Shown: positions 33,006 to 41,678 of the stretch, piece after piece
Numbering within the stretch: the stretch's first letter is position 1
How the letters are laid out: each line of letters starts with the position of its first letter
Assembly (NCBI GenBank): GCA_964370735.1
Contig: CAYJLC010000002.1
Coordinates: forward strand, 82,683-146,682
DNA from: CAYJLC01 sp964370735
Lineage (GTDB): Bacteria > Bacillota > Clostridia > Oscillospirales > Butyricicoccaceae
Length of the DNA stretch: 64,000 nucleotides
Direction: 5' to 3'
The notes under the pieces: generated by a model
The model's input: only the letters and a program-made list of their open reading frames with translations
Database searches by the model: none
Told to the model about the DNA's origin: nothing
Made by a program: the position numbers and the translations under genes

Positions 33006-35015
33006 TTGACTAAAAAAAATCGTGGAATAGGTATTTATATCATAATTGTATTGGTGCTAATTGCATCTGCAATCTATATGTTTGGACAAATTCAACCAAA
33101 AAATGTGTCATATCAAGATGTTGTAGAGCATTTTCAGGCAGAACAAGTAAAAGAGTATGAACTTGTAGGTTCTAATTTAACATTAAAACTACAAGATGAC
33201 ACTACTGTTACTCATACGCTTGCATCTATGACAGTGTTCTTAGAGGATTTGCAACCGCTAATTGCGGAGCAACGTTTAGAAGGAATTATTGTAGATAGTG
33301 ACTATCAAGCTGGAACGGATATGTATATTTTAGCGAGTATAATTCCGTATGTCGTATTATTCGGGGGCATTTTGCTTTTCTGGTACTTTATGGCGAAAAA
33401 GCAAGATGGTGGTCGTTCGGCTATGAATTTTGGAAAATCACGCGCTAGAGTGACTAATGAAGGTGATGTTAAAGTTACTTTTGATGATGTTGCTGGTGCT
33501 GATGAGGAAAAATCAGAGCTTGTAGAAATCGTTGACTTCTTAAAAAATCCACAAAAATACATCACACTTGGTGCAAGGATTCCAAAAGGTGTCCTTTTAG
33601 TAGGACCTCCGGGGACAGGTAAAACGCTTCTTGCGAAAGCAGTTGCTGGTGAGGCAGGAGTTCCGTTTCTAACGATTTCTGGTTCTGATTTCGTTGAACT
33701 TTATGTCGGTGTCGGAGCTTCTAGGGTAAGAGATTTATTTAATGAGGCTAAGAAAAATCAACCTGCTATCATCTTTATCGATGAGATTGATGCAGTAGGT
33801 CGTCAGCGTGGCGCAGGTTTAGGCGGTGGACACGATGAAAGAGAACAAACACTTAACCAACTTTTAGTTGAAATGGATGGTTTCGGAGTAAATCAAGGTG
33901 TAATCGTTATTGCAGCTACAAACCGTTCGGATATTTTAGACCCAGCGCTTTTACGTCCAGGACGTTTTGACAGACAGGTTTATGTTGGTGTTCCAGACCT
34001 TAAAGGTCGTGAAGAAATCTTAAAAGTTCACGCAAAAAATAAAAAATTAAACGCAAAATTAGAGTTAAGAGATATCGCAAAATCAACACCAGGATTTACT
34101 GGTGCTGACCTTGAAAATCTACTTAATGAAGGTGCACTTCTTTCGGCTCGCCGTGGAAAATCTACAATTGAGCAAGAAGATATCGAAGATTCTTTCTTAA
34201 AAGTAATTATGGGTACAGAAAAACGTAGCCGTATCATTACTGACCACGAGAAAAAATTAACGGCATATCACGAAGCAGGGCATGCTATTGTTACAAAATT
34301 ACTTCCAACGCAAGACCCAGTTCACCAAGTTTCGATTATCCCTCGTGGTGGGGCAGGTGGTTTCACACTAAGCTTACCACAAGAAGATAAATTCTACCGT
34401 TCAAAAATCAGAATGGAAGAAGAATTAATCGTGCTTTTAGGTGGTCGCGTTGCAGAGAAAATAGTTTTAGGCGATATTTCTACTGGTGCGTCAAACGATA
34501 TCGAAAGAGCTTCGAAAATTGCGCGTGATATGGTTACTCGTTACGGTATGAGCGATTTAGTTGGTACAATCAACTATGCTACTGACCCTGATGAGGTATT
34601 CTTAGGACGTCAATTCGGTCATAATAGCACATTCTCAAATGAAACTGTTGCTATGATTGACAAAGAAGTTGAAAAAATAATTCACAATGCATACACTGAA
34701 TGTGAAAGATTACTTCGCGAAAATATGGATAAATTAGTTCATGTTGCCGAATTCTTAATCAGAAACGAAGTTATCGATGGTGAAACATTCGAGAAATTAT
34801 TCGTTCTTGAAGAACTTGAAGATTTACCGAAGAAAACATATTCTTATGCGAAAATCGACCGTTCGAAAAAGAAAAAAGATAATTCGAATGAACCTATTTT
34901 CGAAGATAAATTAAATGGTGTAAACCCATTTAGCAATGAGCCAAAGAGTGAAGTTATCGATAGTGCTTATCCTCCAATTAAAACAGAAGAGGAAGAAAGC
35001 GAAGAAGATAAATAA
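33006..35015 (+). CDS. ftsH: ATP-dependent zinc metalloprotease FtsH
   Basis: A 669-residue membrane AAA+ protease that degrades membrane and regulatory proteins. Visible: two N-terminal helices (about residues 8-26 and 106-128), Walker A GPPGTGKTLL, Walker B IIFIDEIDAVG, the second region of homology ATNRSDILDPALLRPGRFDRQ, and the zinc motif HEAGHA with the third ligand in the following peptidase domain. TTG at 33006 is preferred as start because AGTGAGGTG lies 6 nt upstream; an in-frame GTG at 32997 overlaps that site. The acidic C-terminal tail is variable in the family. Confidence 0.94.
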   Translation: MTKKNRGIGIYIIIVLVLIASAIYMFGQIQPKNVSYQDVVEHFQAEQVKEYELVGSNLTLKLQDDTTVTHTLASMTVFLEDLQPLIAEQRLEGIIVDSDYQAGTDMYILASIIPYVVLFGGILLFWYFMAKKQDGGRSAMNFGKSRARVTNEGDVKVTFDDVAGADEEKSELVEIVDFLKNPQKYITLGARIPKGVLLVGPPGTGKTLLAKAVAGEAGVPFLTISGSDFVELYVGVGASRVRDLFNEAKKNQPAIIFIDEIDAVGRQRGAGLGGGHDEREQTLNQLLVEMDGFGVNQGVIVIAATNRSDILDPALLRPGRFDRQVYVGVPDLKGREEILKVHAKNKKLNAKLELRDIAKSTPGFTGADLENLLNEGALLSARRGKSTIEQEDIEDSFLKVIMGTEKRSRIITDHEKKLTAYHEAGHAIVTKLLPTQDPVHQVSIIPRGGAGGFTLSLPQEDKFYRSKIRMEEELIVLLGGRVAEKIVLGDISTGASNDIERASKIARDMVTRYGMSDLVGTINYATDPDEVFLGRQFGHNSTFSNETVAMIDKEVEKIIHNAYTECERLLRENMDKLVHVAEFLIRNEVIDGETFEKLFVLEELEDLPKKTYSYAKIDRSKKKKDNSNEPIFEDKLNGVNPFSNEPKSEVIDSAYPPIKTEEEESEEDK

Positions 35016-35019
35016 AATT

Positions 35020-35048
35020 AAGGAGTTGTCGAAAGACAGCTCCTTTTT
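35020..35048 (+). terminator. Terminator after ftsH
   Basis: AAGGAGTTGTC and GACAGCTCCTT form an 11-bp stem (one G-U pair) with a GAAA tetraloop, followed by TTTTTG. Confidence 0.92.
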
Positions 35049-35065
35049 GTATAATTAGACATAAA

Positions 35066-35091
35066 AAAACGAGTGCATAAGCACTCGTTTT
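35066..35091 (-). terminator. Terminator of the SLH/DUF4358 gene, usable in both directions
   Basis: AAAACGAGTGC (35066-35076) and GCACTCGTTTT (35081-35091) are perfect 11-bp arms around ATAA. T-runs occur on both strands, and it lies between the convergent ftsH and SLH genes. Confidence 0.88.
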
Positions 35092-35097
35092 GGTTTT

Positions 35098-36297
35098 TTA
35101 TTTTGTATATAGGTTGAAGATTTCTTCAGCTTTATCCATATCTTGTGCGTAGCAAAGCATTACATAGTTGCCATTTGAAACAACAATTGTATCTTGAGAT
35201 GCTTCTTTATCACCAGGATAGAAAGCTTTTGTGTTGATGATGTAATCTTTTCTAGCTTCTAATGCTTCTAAAACTTCGTCAACATTAGCTTCGTCAGCAA
35301 CTTTTCCGATGAAGATTTCATGAGATACAGTGCTGATAGCAGCAACGCCAAATACAGCATCTGTTAACATTGAAGGGTCGATAGAAAGTTGGCTTTCAAT
35401 ATCGTTAGTGTAGTTCATAAAGCTAGAATAAACACCTGCATTTTCCATTTCTTTGTACATAAAATCAACATACTCAGTAGCAGCATCTTCGTAGCCTAAT
35501 GAGTCAGCAACTGTTTCGTCAGATGGAAGGTACATAGTTTCGCTATATGTAGCAACACCAGCGTCTAATGTGTTAGATAACATTTGAGCTGCTGTATCTT
35601 TTGTGATAGCACCAGAAATTTCGTCAGTATCAACACCGTTATCTAAAGAGAATGTCATAATCACTCTATTAGTGTTTGCTTCCCAATCAGCGCCCACAAG
35701 CTCAGCTTTTTCAGCATCTACGCCAAGTACAACAGCAAGCATTTTACCAGCTTCAGCGCCAGTTACATTAGCCTCAGGGTCGAATGTAGATTCGTTTCTA
35801 CCAGCGATAATTCCTCTTTCAACACAATCAGCGATGTATTTTTCAGCCCAATGTCCTTGAGTATCATCGAAAGTAGTAGTTTCGGTAGTTGTAGGTTCGC
35901 CTTTATTTACTAATACAGAAATCATTTTAGCCATTTCTGCACGAGTTACATTGTTTTCTGGAGCGAAAGTGCCGTCTGGGTTGCCATTAATGATACCATA
36001 CTCAACTAATCTTGCTACTGCGTAATCGTTTTCGATTTTAGCATAATCAGTGAAATCAGCAACTGGAGCAGCAGAGATAAGCATAATGCCTTCGTTTGCA
36101 CCTGTTGTAGTAGTTTCAGGCATTGCATCGTCTTCTGGGAAAAGCGCTGTCGCATCATCGCGAGTAGCGATATAACCGTTTTGTGTTCCTTCTGGGCTAG
36201 GTGTAGATGATACATCTACATTTGCAGCCATAGCAACCATAGATAAAGAAGTTGCAAGTACAAGTGTAATTGCAGTAGTTTTTACAAAGTTTCTCAT
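35098..36297 (-). CDS. Secreted S-layer-homology protein with C-terminal DUF4358 domain
   Basis: A 399-residue exported protein: signal peptide (about residues 1-24, ending AMA), then two clear SLH motifs (YGIINGNPDGTFAPENNVTRAEMAK near 95-120 and HWAEKYIADCVERGIIAGRN near 150-170) and a degenerate third. SLH domains bind pyruvylated wall polymers and hold proteins on the cell surface. The last roughly 110 residues resemble DUF4358, also seen in the lipoprotein at 49848. AGGAG precedes the ATG. Function of the DUF4358 part is unknown. Confidence 0.82.
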   Translation of the reverse strand: MRNFVKTTAITLVLATSLSMVAMAANVDVSSTPSPEGTQNGYIATRDDATALFPEDDAMPETTTTGANEGIMLISAAPVADFTDYAKIENDYAVARLVEYGIINGNPDGTFAPENNVTRAEMAKMISVLVNKGEPTTTETTTFDDTQGHWAEKYIADCVERGIIAGRNESTFDPEANVTGAEAGKMLAVVLGVDAEKAELVGADWEANTNRVIMTFSLDNGVDTDEISGAITKDTAAQMLSNTLDAGVATYSETMYLPSDETVADSLGYEDAATEYVDFMYKEMENAGVYSSFMNYTNDIESQLSIDPSMLTDAVFGVAAISTVSHEIFIGKVADEANVDEVLEALEARKDYIINTKAFYPGDKEASQDTIVVSNGNYVMLCYAQDMDKAEEIFNLYTK

Positions 36298-36376
36298 TTT
36301 ATTATTCTCCTAAAAATTTATTTATACTCTCTTAGACGAGGGAGGTTTAAAAAGGTTCCTTAATTTGAAAAATATT

Positions 36377-36751
36377 TTATAAAATATATGAAGATATTAC
36401 TCGATTTAATTCTTTTAGGTTTGAAACGCCTAAAAACTCGAAAGTTACTTTGCCTAAACTACTAAAATATAGTTGCATTTCACCATCTAAATCAAAAACA
36501 CCTGAAGTTTCTATTGAATATGCTTGAATTTTTCTATAAGGCAGAGAAGAGAAATCTTTTTTCATCCCTGTAACACCTTGGATATTAACAGCAATTACAC
36601 GCTTATTTGTAAAAATCACCATATCGCGAACAGTTTTATAAGATTGCAAAACAATTTCGTTTTCAACAAGCAGTTCGCATACTAAATTTTCTCCAACTTC
36701 ATCATTTATTTTGTGCAGTTTAAAAACACTTGCATTTTGAAAGTCTATCAT
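36377..36751 (-). CDS. Bacterial PH-domain protein
   Basis: A 124-residue soluble protein with the bacterial PH-like (bPH) pattern: an early GENLVCELLVENEIVLQSYK strand pair, the hallmark VIFTNKRVIAVN near residues 45-56, and KDFSSLPYRKIQAYSIETSG. Such proteins are often general stress-related or lipid/membrane associated, but most are uncharacterised. It lies 1 nt downstream of a 66-residue membrane protein gene and after rpe, so it is probably co-transcribed with them. Confidence 0.82.
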   Translation of the reverse strand: MIDFQNASVFKLHKINDEVGENLVCELLVENEIVLQSYKTVRDMVIFTNKRVIAVNIQGVTGMKKDFSSLPYRKIQAYSIETSGVFDLDGEMQLYFSSLGKVTFEFLGVSNLKELNRVISSYIL

Positions 36752-36752
36752 A

Positions 36753-36953
36753 CTATCTGCTCCAGTCTTTAAAGTTTTTAAGTTTAGTTCCGATTTCTAC
36801 AATTTTAGCAGTTGCAAAGGCTGCGAAAATTATCGCAATAGCAGCACCTAGAATATATAAAGCGATAGCGTGTCCTAAAGATTTTGGATATTCGCGCTCA
36901 TAATTTAAGTATTCATTTAAAATGTCTTTTGGTATTCTTCCTTTATTAAACAT
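36753..36953 (-). CDS. Small single-helix membrane protein
   Basis: A 66-residue protein with a charged N-terminus (FNKGRIPKDILNEYLNYERE), one membrane helix (about residues 28-50) and a basic tail. ATG at 36953 is used; an in-frame GTG at 36962 overlaps the rpe stop codon, and GGGTGA serves better as the ribosome site for 36953. It is coupled to rpe upstream and to the PH-domain gene downstream. No family was recognised. Confidence 0.65.
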   Translation of the reverse strand: MFNKGRIPKDILNEYLNYEREYPKSLGHAIALYILGAAIAIIFAAFATAKIVEIGTKLKNFKDWSR

Positions 36954-36958
36954 AAAAA

Positions 36959-37612
36959 TCACCCATTCATAGCATCTATTAATTCGCGTGTATTTTTTTC
37001 GATATCACCTAGGAAAACAGCAGAACCAGCAACTAAAATATCAGCACCGGCTAAAGCTACATCTTTAATGTTATTTTTCTTAATTCCACCGTCAACTTCG
37101 ATTAGGATATCAAGATTTCTGTCAGAAATTTTCTTTTTAAGTGCAGAAATTTTCTCTAAAGAACCATCTATAAAACCTTGTCCACCAAAACCAGGCTCAA
37201 CAGACATAATTAAGACCATATCAAGCAAAGGCAAGACTTCATCAAGCTCATCTATGCTAGTCTTAGGTTTAATAGAAACGCCAGCTTTTATACCTGCATC
37301 TTTGATTTTTTTCACTTGAGAAATAGTATCACCATTAGCCTCTAGGTGAATTGTTAAAAAGTCTGGTTTTTCTTTAATGAATTCATCTAAATATTGGTCA
37401 GGATTTTGTATCATAAGATGAACATCTAAAATCGCATTTCTGTCTTTTACAATACTTTGCAAAACAACAGGTCCAATAGAAATATTTGGCACAAAATGAC
37501 CATCCATAACATCGATATGGATATATTTTGAGCCTGCATTAACTGTTAAATCAATATCTCTTTTAAGATTTAAAAAATCTGCCGAAAGAATTGAAGGTGC
37601 TAAAAAAAACAT
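36959..37612 (-). CDS. rpe: Ribulose-phosphate 3-epimerase
   Basis: A 217-residue TIM-barrel enzyme of the pentose phosphate pathway that interconverts D-ribulose 5-phosphate and D-xylulose 5-phosphate. Visible: APSILSADF (residues 5-13), HIDVMDGHFVPNISIGP with the metal-binding His/Asp, VMSVEPGFGGQGF, and EVDGGIKKNNI near residue 170. Length is typical. AGGAGG precedes the ATG. In Clostridia rpe is often behind rsgA/stp genes; that context is absent here. Confidence 0.95.
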   Translation of the reverse strand: MFFLAPSILSADFLNLKRDIDLTVNAGSKYIHIDVMDGHFVPNISIGPVVLQSIVKDRNAILDVHLMIQNPDQYLDEFIKEKPDFLTIHLEANGDTISQVKKIKDAGIKAGVSIKPKTSIDELDEVLPLLDMVLIMSVEPGFGGQGFIDGSLEKISALKKKISDRNLDILIEVDGGIKKNNIKDVALAGADILVAGSAVFLGDIEKNTRELIDAMNG

Positions 37613-37631
37613 TGTGTCCTCCTGTAACTAA

Positions 37632-37680
37632 AAAGTAGCTTTTGCATATTATTTAATAAGTAATAACATAAAGCTACTTT
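37632..37680 (-). terminator. Hairpin between the HPr-like gene and rpe
   Basis: Perfect 11-bp arms AAAGTAGCTTT and AAAGCTACTTT surround a 27-nt AT-rich loop; on the minus strand the last arm runs into TTTTTAG. It may terminate transcripts from the HPr-like gene or regulate entry into rpe. Confidence 0.45.
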
Positions 37681-37711
37681 CCACATTTTGTTGTTGCTTT
37701 TGATATAAATT

Positions 37712-37734
37712 AGACCCACCGTAAAAGTGGGTCT
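37712..37734 (-). terminator. Hairpin directly after the HPr-like gene
   Basis: AGACCCAC and GTGGGTCT form an 8-bp stem around 7 nt, 5 nt past the stop codon. On the minus strand it is followed by AATTTATAT, a weak U-tract. Confidence 0.55.
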
Positions 37735-37739
37735 TTTAA

Positions 37740-37973
37740 TTATTCAATAATTAAGTAGTCAGATAAAGCTTGATATAATTTAGTTCCATCAACATCATCT
37801 GGGATAACTAATGATAAAGGTTCGTTAATACCTAATAAAAACATACCTAATAAAGATTTTGCATCTACCATACCACTTTTACCATGGATCCAGATATCGT
37901 ATGGGAATTCAGTTACGATTTGGTTGATTTTTTGAATGTCAGCTGTGTTTTTTACTTTGATTGCTTTAGTCAT
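37740..37973 (-). CDS. HPr-family protein lacking the active-site histidine (Crh-like)
   Basis: A 77-residue protein with HPr fold length. The segment GMVDAKSLLGMFLLGI aligns with the HPr regulatory-serine region (Ser40 here at the Ser46 position). The first part, where HPr normally has the phosphotransfer histidine in GLHARPA, reads KNTADIQKINQIV with no histidine; the only His is residue 30 in a different place. It therefore could be phosphorylated by HPr kinase but not by enzyme I, as in Bacillus Crh. It has its own consensus-like promoter. Role in carbon catabolite control is an inference. Confidence 0.8.
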   Translation of the reverse strand: MTKAIKVKNTADIQKINQIVTEFPYDIWIHGKSGMVDAKSLLGMFLLGINEPLSLVIPDDVDGTKLYQALSDYLIIE

Positions 37974-38066
37974 TGTAGTATCTCCTTTTCGTGTAAAAAA
38001 ATTTTTAGAATATTCGATAAGTTTAATTAATTAACAATATAATATTTATCGAAATATTATATACTT

Positions 38067-38095
38067 ATTCTATAACAAAACTTTGAAAAAGTCAA
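38067..38095 (-). promoter_or_regulatory. Promoter of the HPr-like gene
   Basis: On the minus strand TTGACT (38090-38095), a 17-nt spacer and TAGAAT (38067-38072). The 5' leader of about 85 nt to the start codon is AT-rich with no clear fold. Confidence 0.75.
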
Positions 38096-38119
38096 CTAAA
38101 ATATAAAAAAACAATGTAC

Positions 38120-38149
38120 TTTACAAAGCATATTGTTTTATGTTATAAT
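38120..38149 (+). promoter_or_regulatory. Promoter of the dusB-sigma gene group
   Basis: TTTACA (38120-38125), an 18-nt spacer and TATAAT (38144-38149) lie about 65 nt before dusB. Confidence 0.65.
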
Positions 38150-38216
38150 ATAAATTGTATTACCAAAAATAAAAAGCATATATACATTTAATAAGCAAAA
38201 AATTGGAGATGAACTC

Positions 38217-39179
38217 TTGTACATTAAAAATATAAAAATCGACGGAAAATTTCTACTTGCGCCAATGGCTGGCGTTACGGATAAGGCTTTTAGATACGTT
38301 TGCAAGCAAAATGGCGCAGCGCTTACTTATTCTGAGATGATTTCAGCAAAAGCGTTAACTTTTGGCGACAAAAAAACGTTAAGACTTATGGAAAAAAACG
38401 AAATAGAAACGCCTTATGTGGTGCAAACTTTCGGAAGTGACCCAGAAATTTTCAAAAAAGCAATACCTATGATAATTGAGCAGAGCAAATGCGATATTAT
38501 CGATATAAATATGGGGTGTCCTGCACCGAAAATCACATCAAACGGTGAGGGTTCGGCGCTTATGAAAAACCCTAAACTTGCAGAAGAAATAATTAAAGCT
38601 TGTGTTTCTGTGTCAACAGTTCCGATTACTGCAAAATTTCGCAAGGGGTACACTAATGATAGTGTGAACTATTTGGATTTTGCAAAAAGGCTAGAAGACG
38701 CTGGTGCAGATGCTCTTTGTATCCATGGAAGAACGCGTGAGCAGATGTACTCTGGAAAAGCCGACTGGGATGCTATTGCAAAGCTAAAAGAGCAAATTTC
38801 GGTCCCGTTAATTGCAAATGGTGACGTAATTTGTGGTGAAACTGCAAAAGAAATGCTAAATCACACAAAAGCTGATTTTGTTTTAATCGGGCGTGGAGCA
38901 TTTGGAAATCCATTTATTTTCGATGAATGCAATCATTTTTATGAGGGCAAAGAATACGAGTGTCCTTCTTTGGAAAAAAAACTTGACACTTGTGTGCTAC
39001 AAATCGAACTTGCTTCGAAATTCAAATCAGAGAAAATTGCTATGCTAGAGGCTAGAAAGCATTTGATTTGGTATTTAAAAGGCGTTCATAATGGAAAATT
39101 ATTTAAAGAACGTATTTCAAAAATGGTGACACTTAACGACTTATATAATATAGTATCAGAAATAAAAAATACTCTTTAG
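38217..39179 (+). CDS. dusB: tRNA-dihydrouridine synthase
   Basis: A 320-residue FMN enzyme that reduces uridines in the D-loop of tRNA. Visible: APMAGVTDKAFR (residues 16-27), INMGCPAPKI with the catalytic cysteine, CIHGRTREQMYSG and GRGAFGNPFIF. TTG at 38217 is the start, following TTGGAGATGA; no in-frame ATG fits the family N-terminus. It is followed 15 nt later by an ECF sigma factor gene, so the three downstream genes may share its promoter. Confidence 0.92.
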   Translation: MYIKNIKIDGKFLLAPMAGVTDKAFRYVCKQNGAALTYSEMISAKALTFGDKKTLRLMEKNEIETPYVVQTFGSDPEIFKKAIPMIIEQSKCDIIDINMGCPAPKITSNGEGSALMKNPKLAEEIIKACVSVSTVPITAKFRKGYTNDSVNYLDFAKRLEDAGADALCIHGRTREQMYSGKADWDAIAKLKEQISVPLIANGDVICGETAKEMLNHTKADFVLIGRGAFGNPFIFDECNHFYEGKEYECPSLEKKLDTCVLQIELASKFKSEKIAMLEARKHLIWYLKGVHNGKLFKERISKMVTLNDLYNIVSEIKNTL

Positions 39180-39194
39180 GAGTGGAGGTGCAAA

Positions 39195-39785
39195 GTGGAA
39201 AAAGAACAAATTTCCCTGCTTAAAAAAGGCGATAAAAAAGCTTTTGAGGAATTCGTTTCGCTTTATGAGAAGAAAATATATAGATACGCATATAATTTTA
39301 CAAAAAATCCAGATGATGCACTAGATATCACGCAAGAAGTGTTTTTAAAGGTGCATAAAAATATTAAGAAATTCAAAGAAAACTCATCACTTTCAACATG
39401 GGTTTATAGAATTACTAGCAATGTTTGTATAGATTTTTCTAGAAAAAATAAGCTAACAATTCCGATAACAGAAGAAAACGAAGATTACATATTAAATTTG
39501 CACGACAATTCTACAAATATTGAAGATTTAGTTGCAAATAAAGATATTTCGGAAGACATAGCAGTTTCGCTTAGCAAGCTTGATGATGATGCAAAGCAAA
39601 TTGTAATAATGCGTGACGTGTTAGAATTGTCTTATAATGAGATTTCAGACGCATTAAAACTTGAAGTCGGCACTGTTAAATCTAGAATTTCAAGGTCGAG
39701 AAAAAAACTTAGAAATATTTTAATTGATTTATGGAACAAAAACAATGGCGATACGTCTAATAATATAGAAAGTGAGGTGGAGTAA
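39195..39785 (+). CDS. ECF-type RNA polymerase sigma factor
   Basis: A 196-residue sigma-70 family protein: region 2 (about residues 15-80; DALDITQEVFLKVHKNI and STWVYRITSNVCIDFSRK) and region 4 (about 125-180; IVIMRDVLELSYNEISDALKLEVGTVKSRISRSRKKLR). It lacks regions 1 and 3, as in ECF sigma factors such as SigW. GTG start follows GGAGGTG. The next gene is a membrane protein with a cysteine motif typical of anti-sigma factors, which likely holds it inactive. Confidence 0.9.
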   Translation: MEKEQISLLKKGDKKAFEEFVSLYEKKIYRYAYNFTKNPDDALDITQEVFLKVHKNIKKFKENSSLSTWVYRITSNVCIDFSRKNKLTIPITEENEDYILNLHDNSTNIEDLVANKDISEDIAVSLSKLDDDAKQIVIMRDVLELSYNEISDALKLEVGTVKSRISRSRKKLRNILIDLWNKNNGDTSNNIESEVE

Positions 39786-39786
39786 C

Positions 39787-40566
39787 GTGGATTGTGACAA
39801 AGTAGGGCAATATATAGATTTGTATTTAGACAATGATTTATCGAGTGAGCAAACACTTTTTATGCTTGAACATATCGAAGAATGTCCTAAATGCAAAAAT
39901 TTATATCGCGATTTAAAGGTAATTACTTCATCGTTAAAGATAGACAATATCCCATATCCAGAAGATTTGCATGAGAAGATACTAGGATATATTGAAGAAA
40001 ACAAAGACACTCAAATAGTTCAATATAGACCAAAGACTATGAAATTTTTCTATGGTTCGCTTGCAGCGTGTGCGTTAGTTGCTGTTGTGGCGACTTTTAG
40101 TGAGTTTCAAGGCTCGATTACAAATGAGATTGAGTATGCTCAAGCACCTAAGGTGACAATGACGACTGGTGGAATGCCAGAAACTGATATGATTACGATG
40201 GATGAAGGTGCTGCGAATTATGCTGTAATGGATGAGAGCGAAGCAGCTGCAATGCCAACTCAAAGTGCAGAGCCTAGAACAGCTACCGAAGATGGTAAGC
40301 AAACGTATGAAGCACCGATAATTTTCTCAGACTATGCATTTGTTTTCGAGTTTGCAGGAAGTGAAGAAATCACCGAAAAATTAGGTGAAGTGGTACATTC
40401 CGAGGGTAGTATCTCATATATTAAAATCGAAAATAAAATAACCACTATCGAATCTGTGGTTACAACGCTTGAGAAATTAGGATATATCGAATTAGAATAT
40501 TCGACAGAATACGATGTAAGTAGAGATTTAGAATACGGCATAATTATCATTCACAACGAAAAGTAA
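39787..40566 (+). CDS. Membrane anti-sigma factor with zinc-binding HxxxCxxC motif
   Basis: A 259-residue protein. The N-terminal domain (residues 1-45) carries DCDKVGQYIDLYLD...HIEECPKC, the HxxxCxxC pattern of zinc-associated anti-sigma domains; a membrane helix follows at about residues 87-105 and the rest, about 150 residues, is extracytoplasmic with no recognised fold. GTG at 39787 is the start, because AGGTGGAG lies just before it and the upstream in-frame GTG at 39772 falls in the sigma gene. It probably binds the sigma factor encoded 1 nt upstream and releases it on an envelope signal. Confidence 0.82.
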   Translation: MDCDKVGQYIDLYLDNDLSSEQTLFMLEHIEECPKCKNLYRDLKVITSSLKIDNIPYPEDLHEKILGYIEENKDTQIVQYRPKTMKFFYGSLAACALVAVVATFSEFQGSITNEIEYAQAPKVTMTTGGMPETDMITMDEGAANYAVMDESEAAAMPTQSAEPRTATEDGKQTYEAPIIFSDYAFVFEFAGSEEITEKLGEVVHSEGSISYIKIENKITTIESVVTTLEKLGYIELEYSTEYDVSRDLEYGIIIIHNEK

Positions 40567-40568
40567 GT

Positions 40569-40593
40569 CCAAGACGAAAGTCTTGGCTTTTTC
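40569..40593 (+). terminator. Terminator of the dusB-sigma-anti-sigma genes
   Basis: CCAAGAC-GAAA-GTCTTGG, a 7-bp stem with GAAA tetraloop, followed by CTTTTTC. Confidence 0.85.
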
Positions 40594-40609
40594 ATATCTA
40601 AAGAGTATA

Positions 40610-40638
40610 TTGACATTTTATCTAATGTGTAGTAAAAT
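40610..40638 (+). promoter_or_regulatory. Promoter of the ABC transporter genes
   Basis: TTGACA (40610-40615), a 17-nt spacer and TAAAAT (40633-40638). AGGAGG follows before the lipoprotein start. Confidence 0.85.
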
Positions 40639-40661
40639 AGTATACATTAGGAGGAATTATT

Positions 40662-41678
40662 ATGAAAAAATTAATAGCATTATTTATGGCGACTTCGCTT
40701 ATTCTAGCAGGTTGCACACAAGCAACGGTTGAAACAGAAACTGAAGAAATACCGTCTACTTCAGAAGAAGTTCAGATTGAAGAAACACCAGAAGAAATTT
40801 CAAGAGGGGAATATAATATTGCCACTCTATCAGGTCCTACTGGTATAGGATTTGCGAAAATGAATGCAAATGAAGAGCAAAGTTCATATAATATCGAAGT
40901 TTTTGGCGCACCGGATGAAGTTGTGGCAAAAATTGTTAAAGGTGAGGTGGATATTGCATCTGTTCCTGCAAATTTAGCATCGACTTTATATACAAAAACA
41001 GAAAGCGGAGTTTCGGTTTTAGCTATAAACACGCTTGGTGTTTTGTATGTTGTTGAAACTGGAGAAGAAATCAACACTATCGCTGATTTAGAAGGTAAAA
41101 CAGTGTATTCTACGGGCAAAGGTGCTACACCAGAATATGGTTTTAACTATATTTTAGATAAAGCAGGCATAAAAGACAGTGTTACTGTGGAATTTAAGAC
41201 AGAACACGCAGAGCTTGCAGCCCTTTTATCGAGTGGAGAAGCTGATTTAGCAGTTTTACCAGAACCATTTGTGACAACAGCATTATCGCAAAATGAAAAT
41301 TTGCGTGTAGCACTAGATTTAACGGCTGAGTGGGATGCATTAGACGACACTAGTGATATGATTACAGGTGTGTTAATCGCGAGGAATGAAGTTATTGATG
41401 AAAATCCTGAACTTATCAATCAGTTTTTAGAAGATTATAAAGCATCGATTGAGGCTACTGAAAATGACCTTGAAAATGTAGCGAAACTTTCTGTTGAAAT
41501 GGGCATTATTCCGTCAGAAGCAGTGGCTATGACAGCTATTCCGAATGCAAATATCGTATATATTGACGGTGAAGAGATGGAAACAGCACTTTCAGGCTAC
41601 CTAGACGTACTTTTTAATCAAAATCCAGCATCAATTGGAGGAAATCTTCCGAATGAAGACTTCTACTATTCGAAATAG
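40662..41678 (+). CDS. ABC transporter substrate-binding lipoprotein (NitT/TauT/NMT1-like)
   Basis: A 338-residue lipoprotein: signal peptide with lipobox LAGC (Cys18), an acidic linker of about 30 residues, then a type II binding protein with LSGPTGIGFAKM, DIASVPANLAS, VYSTGKGATPEYG and ADLAVLPEPFVTTAL, as in the SsuA/TauA/ThiY group. It delivers an unknown small molecule to the permease and ATPase encoded just downstream. No riboswitch for thiamine or another cofactor was found upstream, so the substrate is unknown. Confidence 0.85.
   Translation: MKKLIALFMATSLILAGCTQATVETETEEIPSTSEEVQIEETPEEISRGEYNIATLSGPTGIGFAKMNANEEQSSYNIEVFGAPDEVVAKIVKGEVDIASVPANLASTLYTKTESGVSVLAINTLGVLYVVETGEEINTIADLEGKTVYSTGKGATPEYGFNYILDKAGIKDSVTVEFKTEHAELAALLSSGEADLAVLPEPFVTTALSQNENLRVALDLTAEWDALDDTSDMITGVLIARNEVIDENPELINQFLEDYKASIEATENDLENVAKLSVEMGIIPSEAVAMTAIPNANIVYIDGEEMETALSGYLDVLFNQNPASIGGNLPNEDFYYSK

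Noticed and set aside
40567..40661. A thiamine or other cofactor riboswitch before the NMT1-like ABC transporter
   Set aside because: The spacer holds only a terminator, a consensus promoter and a ribosome site; there is no room for a riboswitch.
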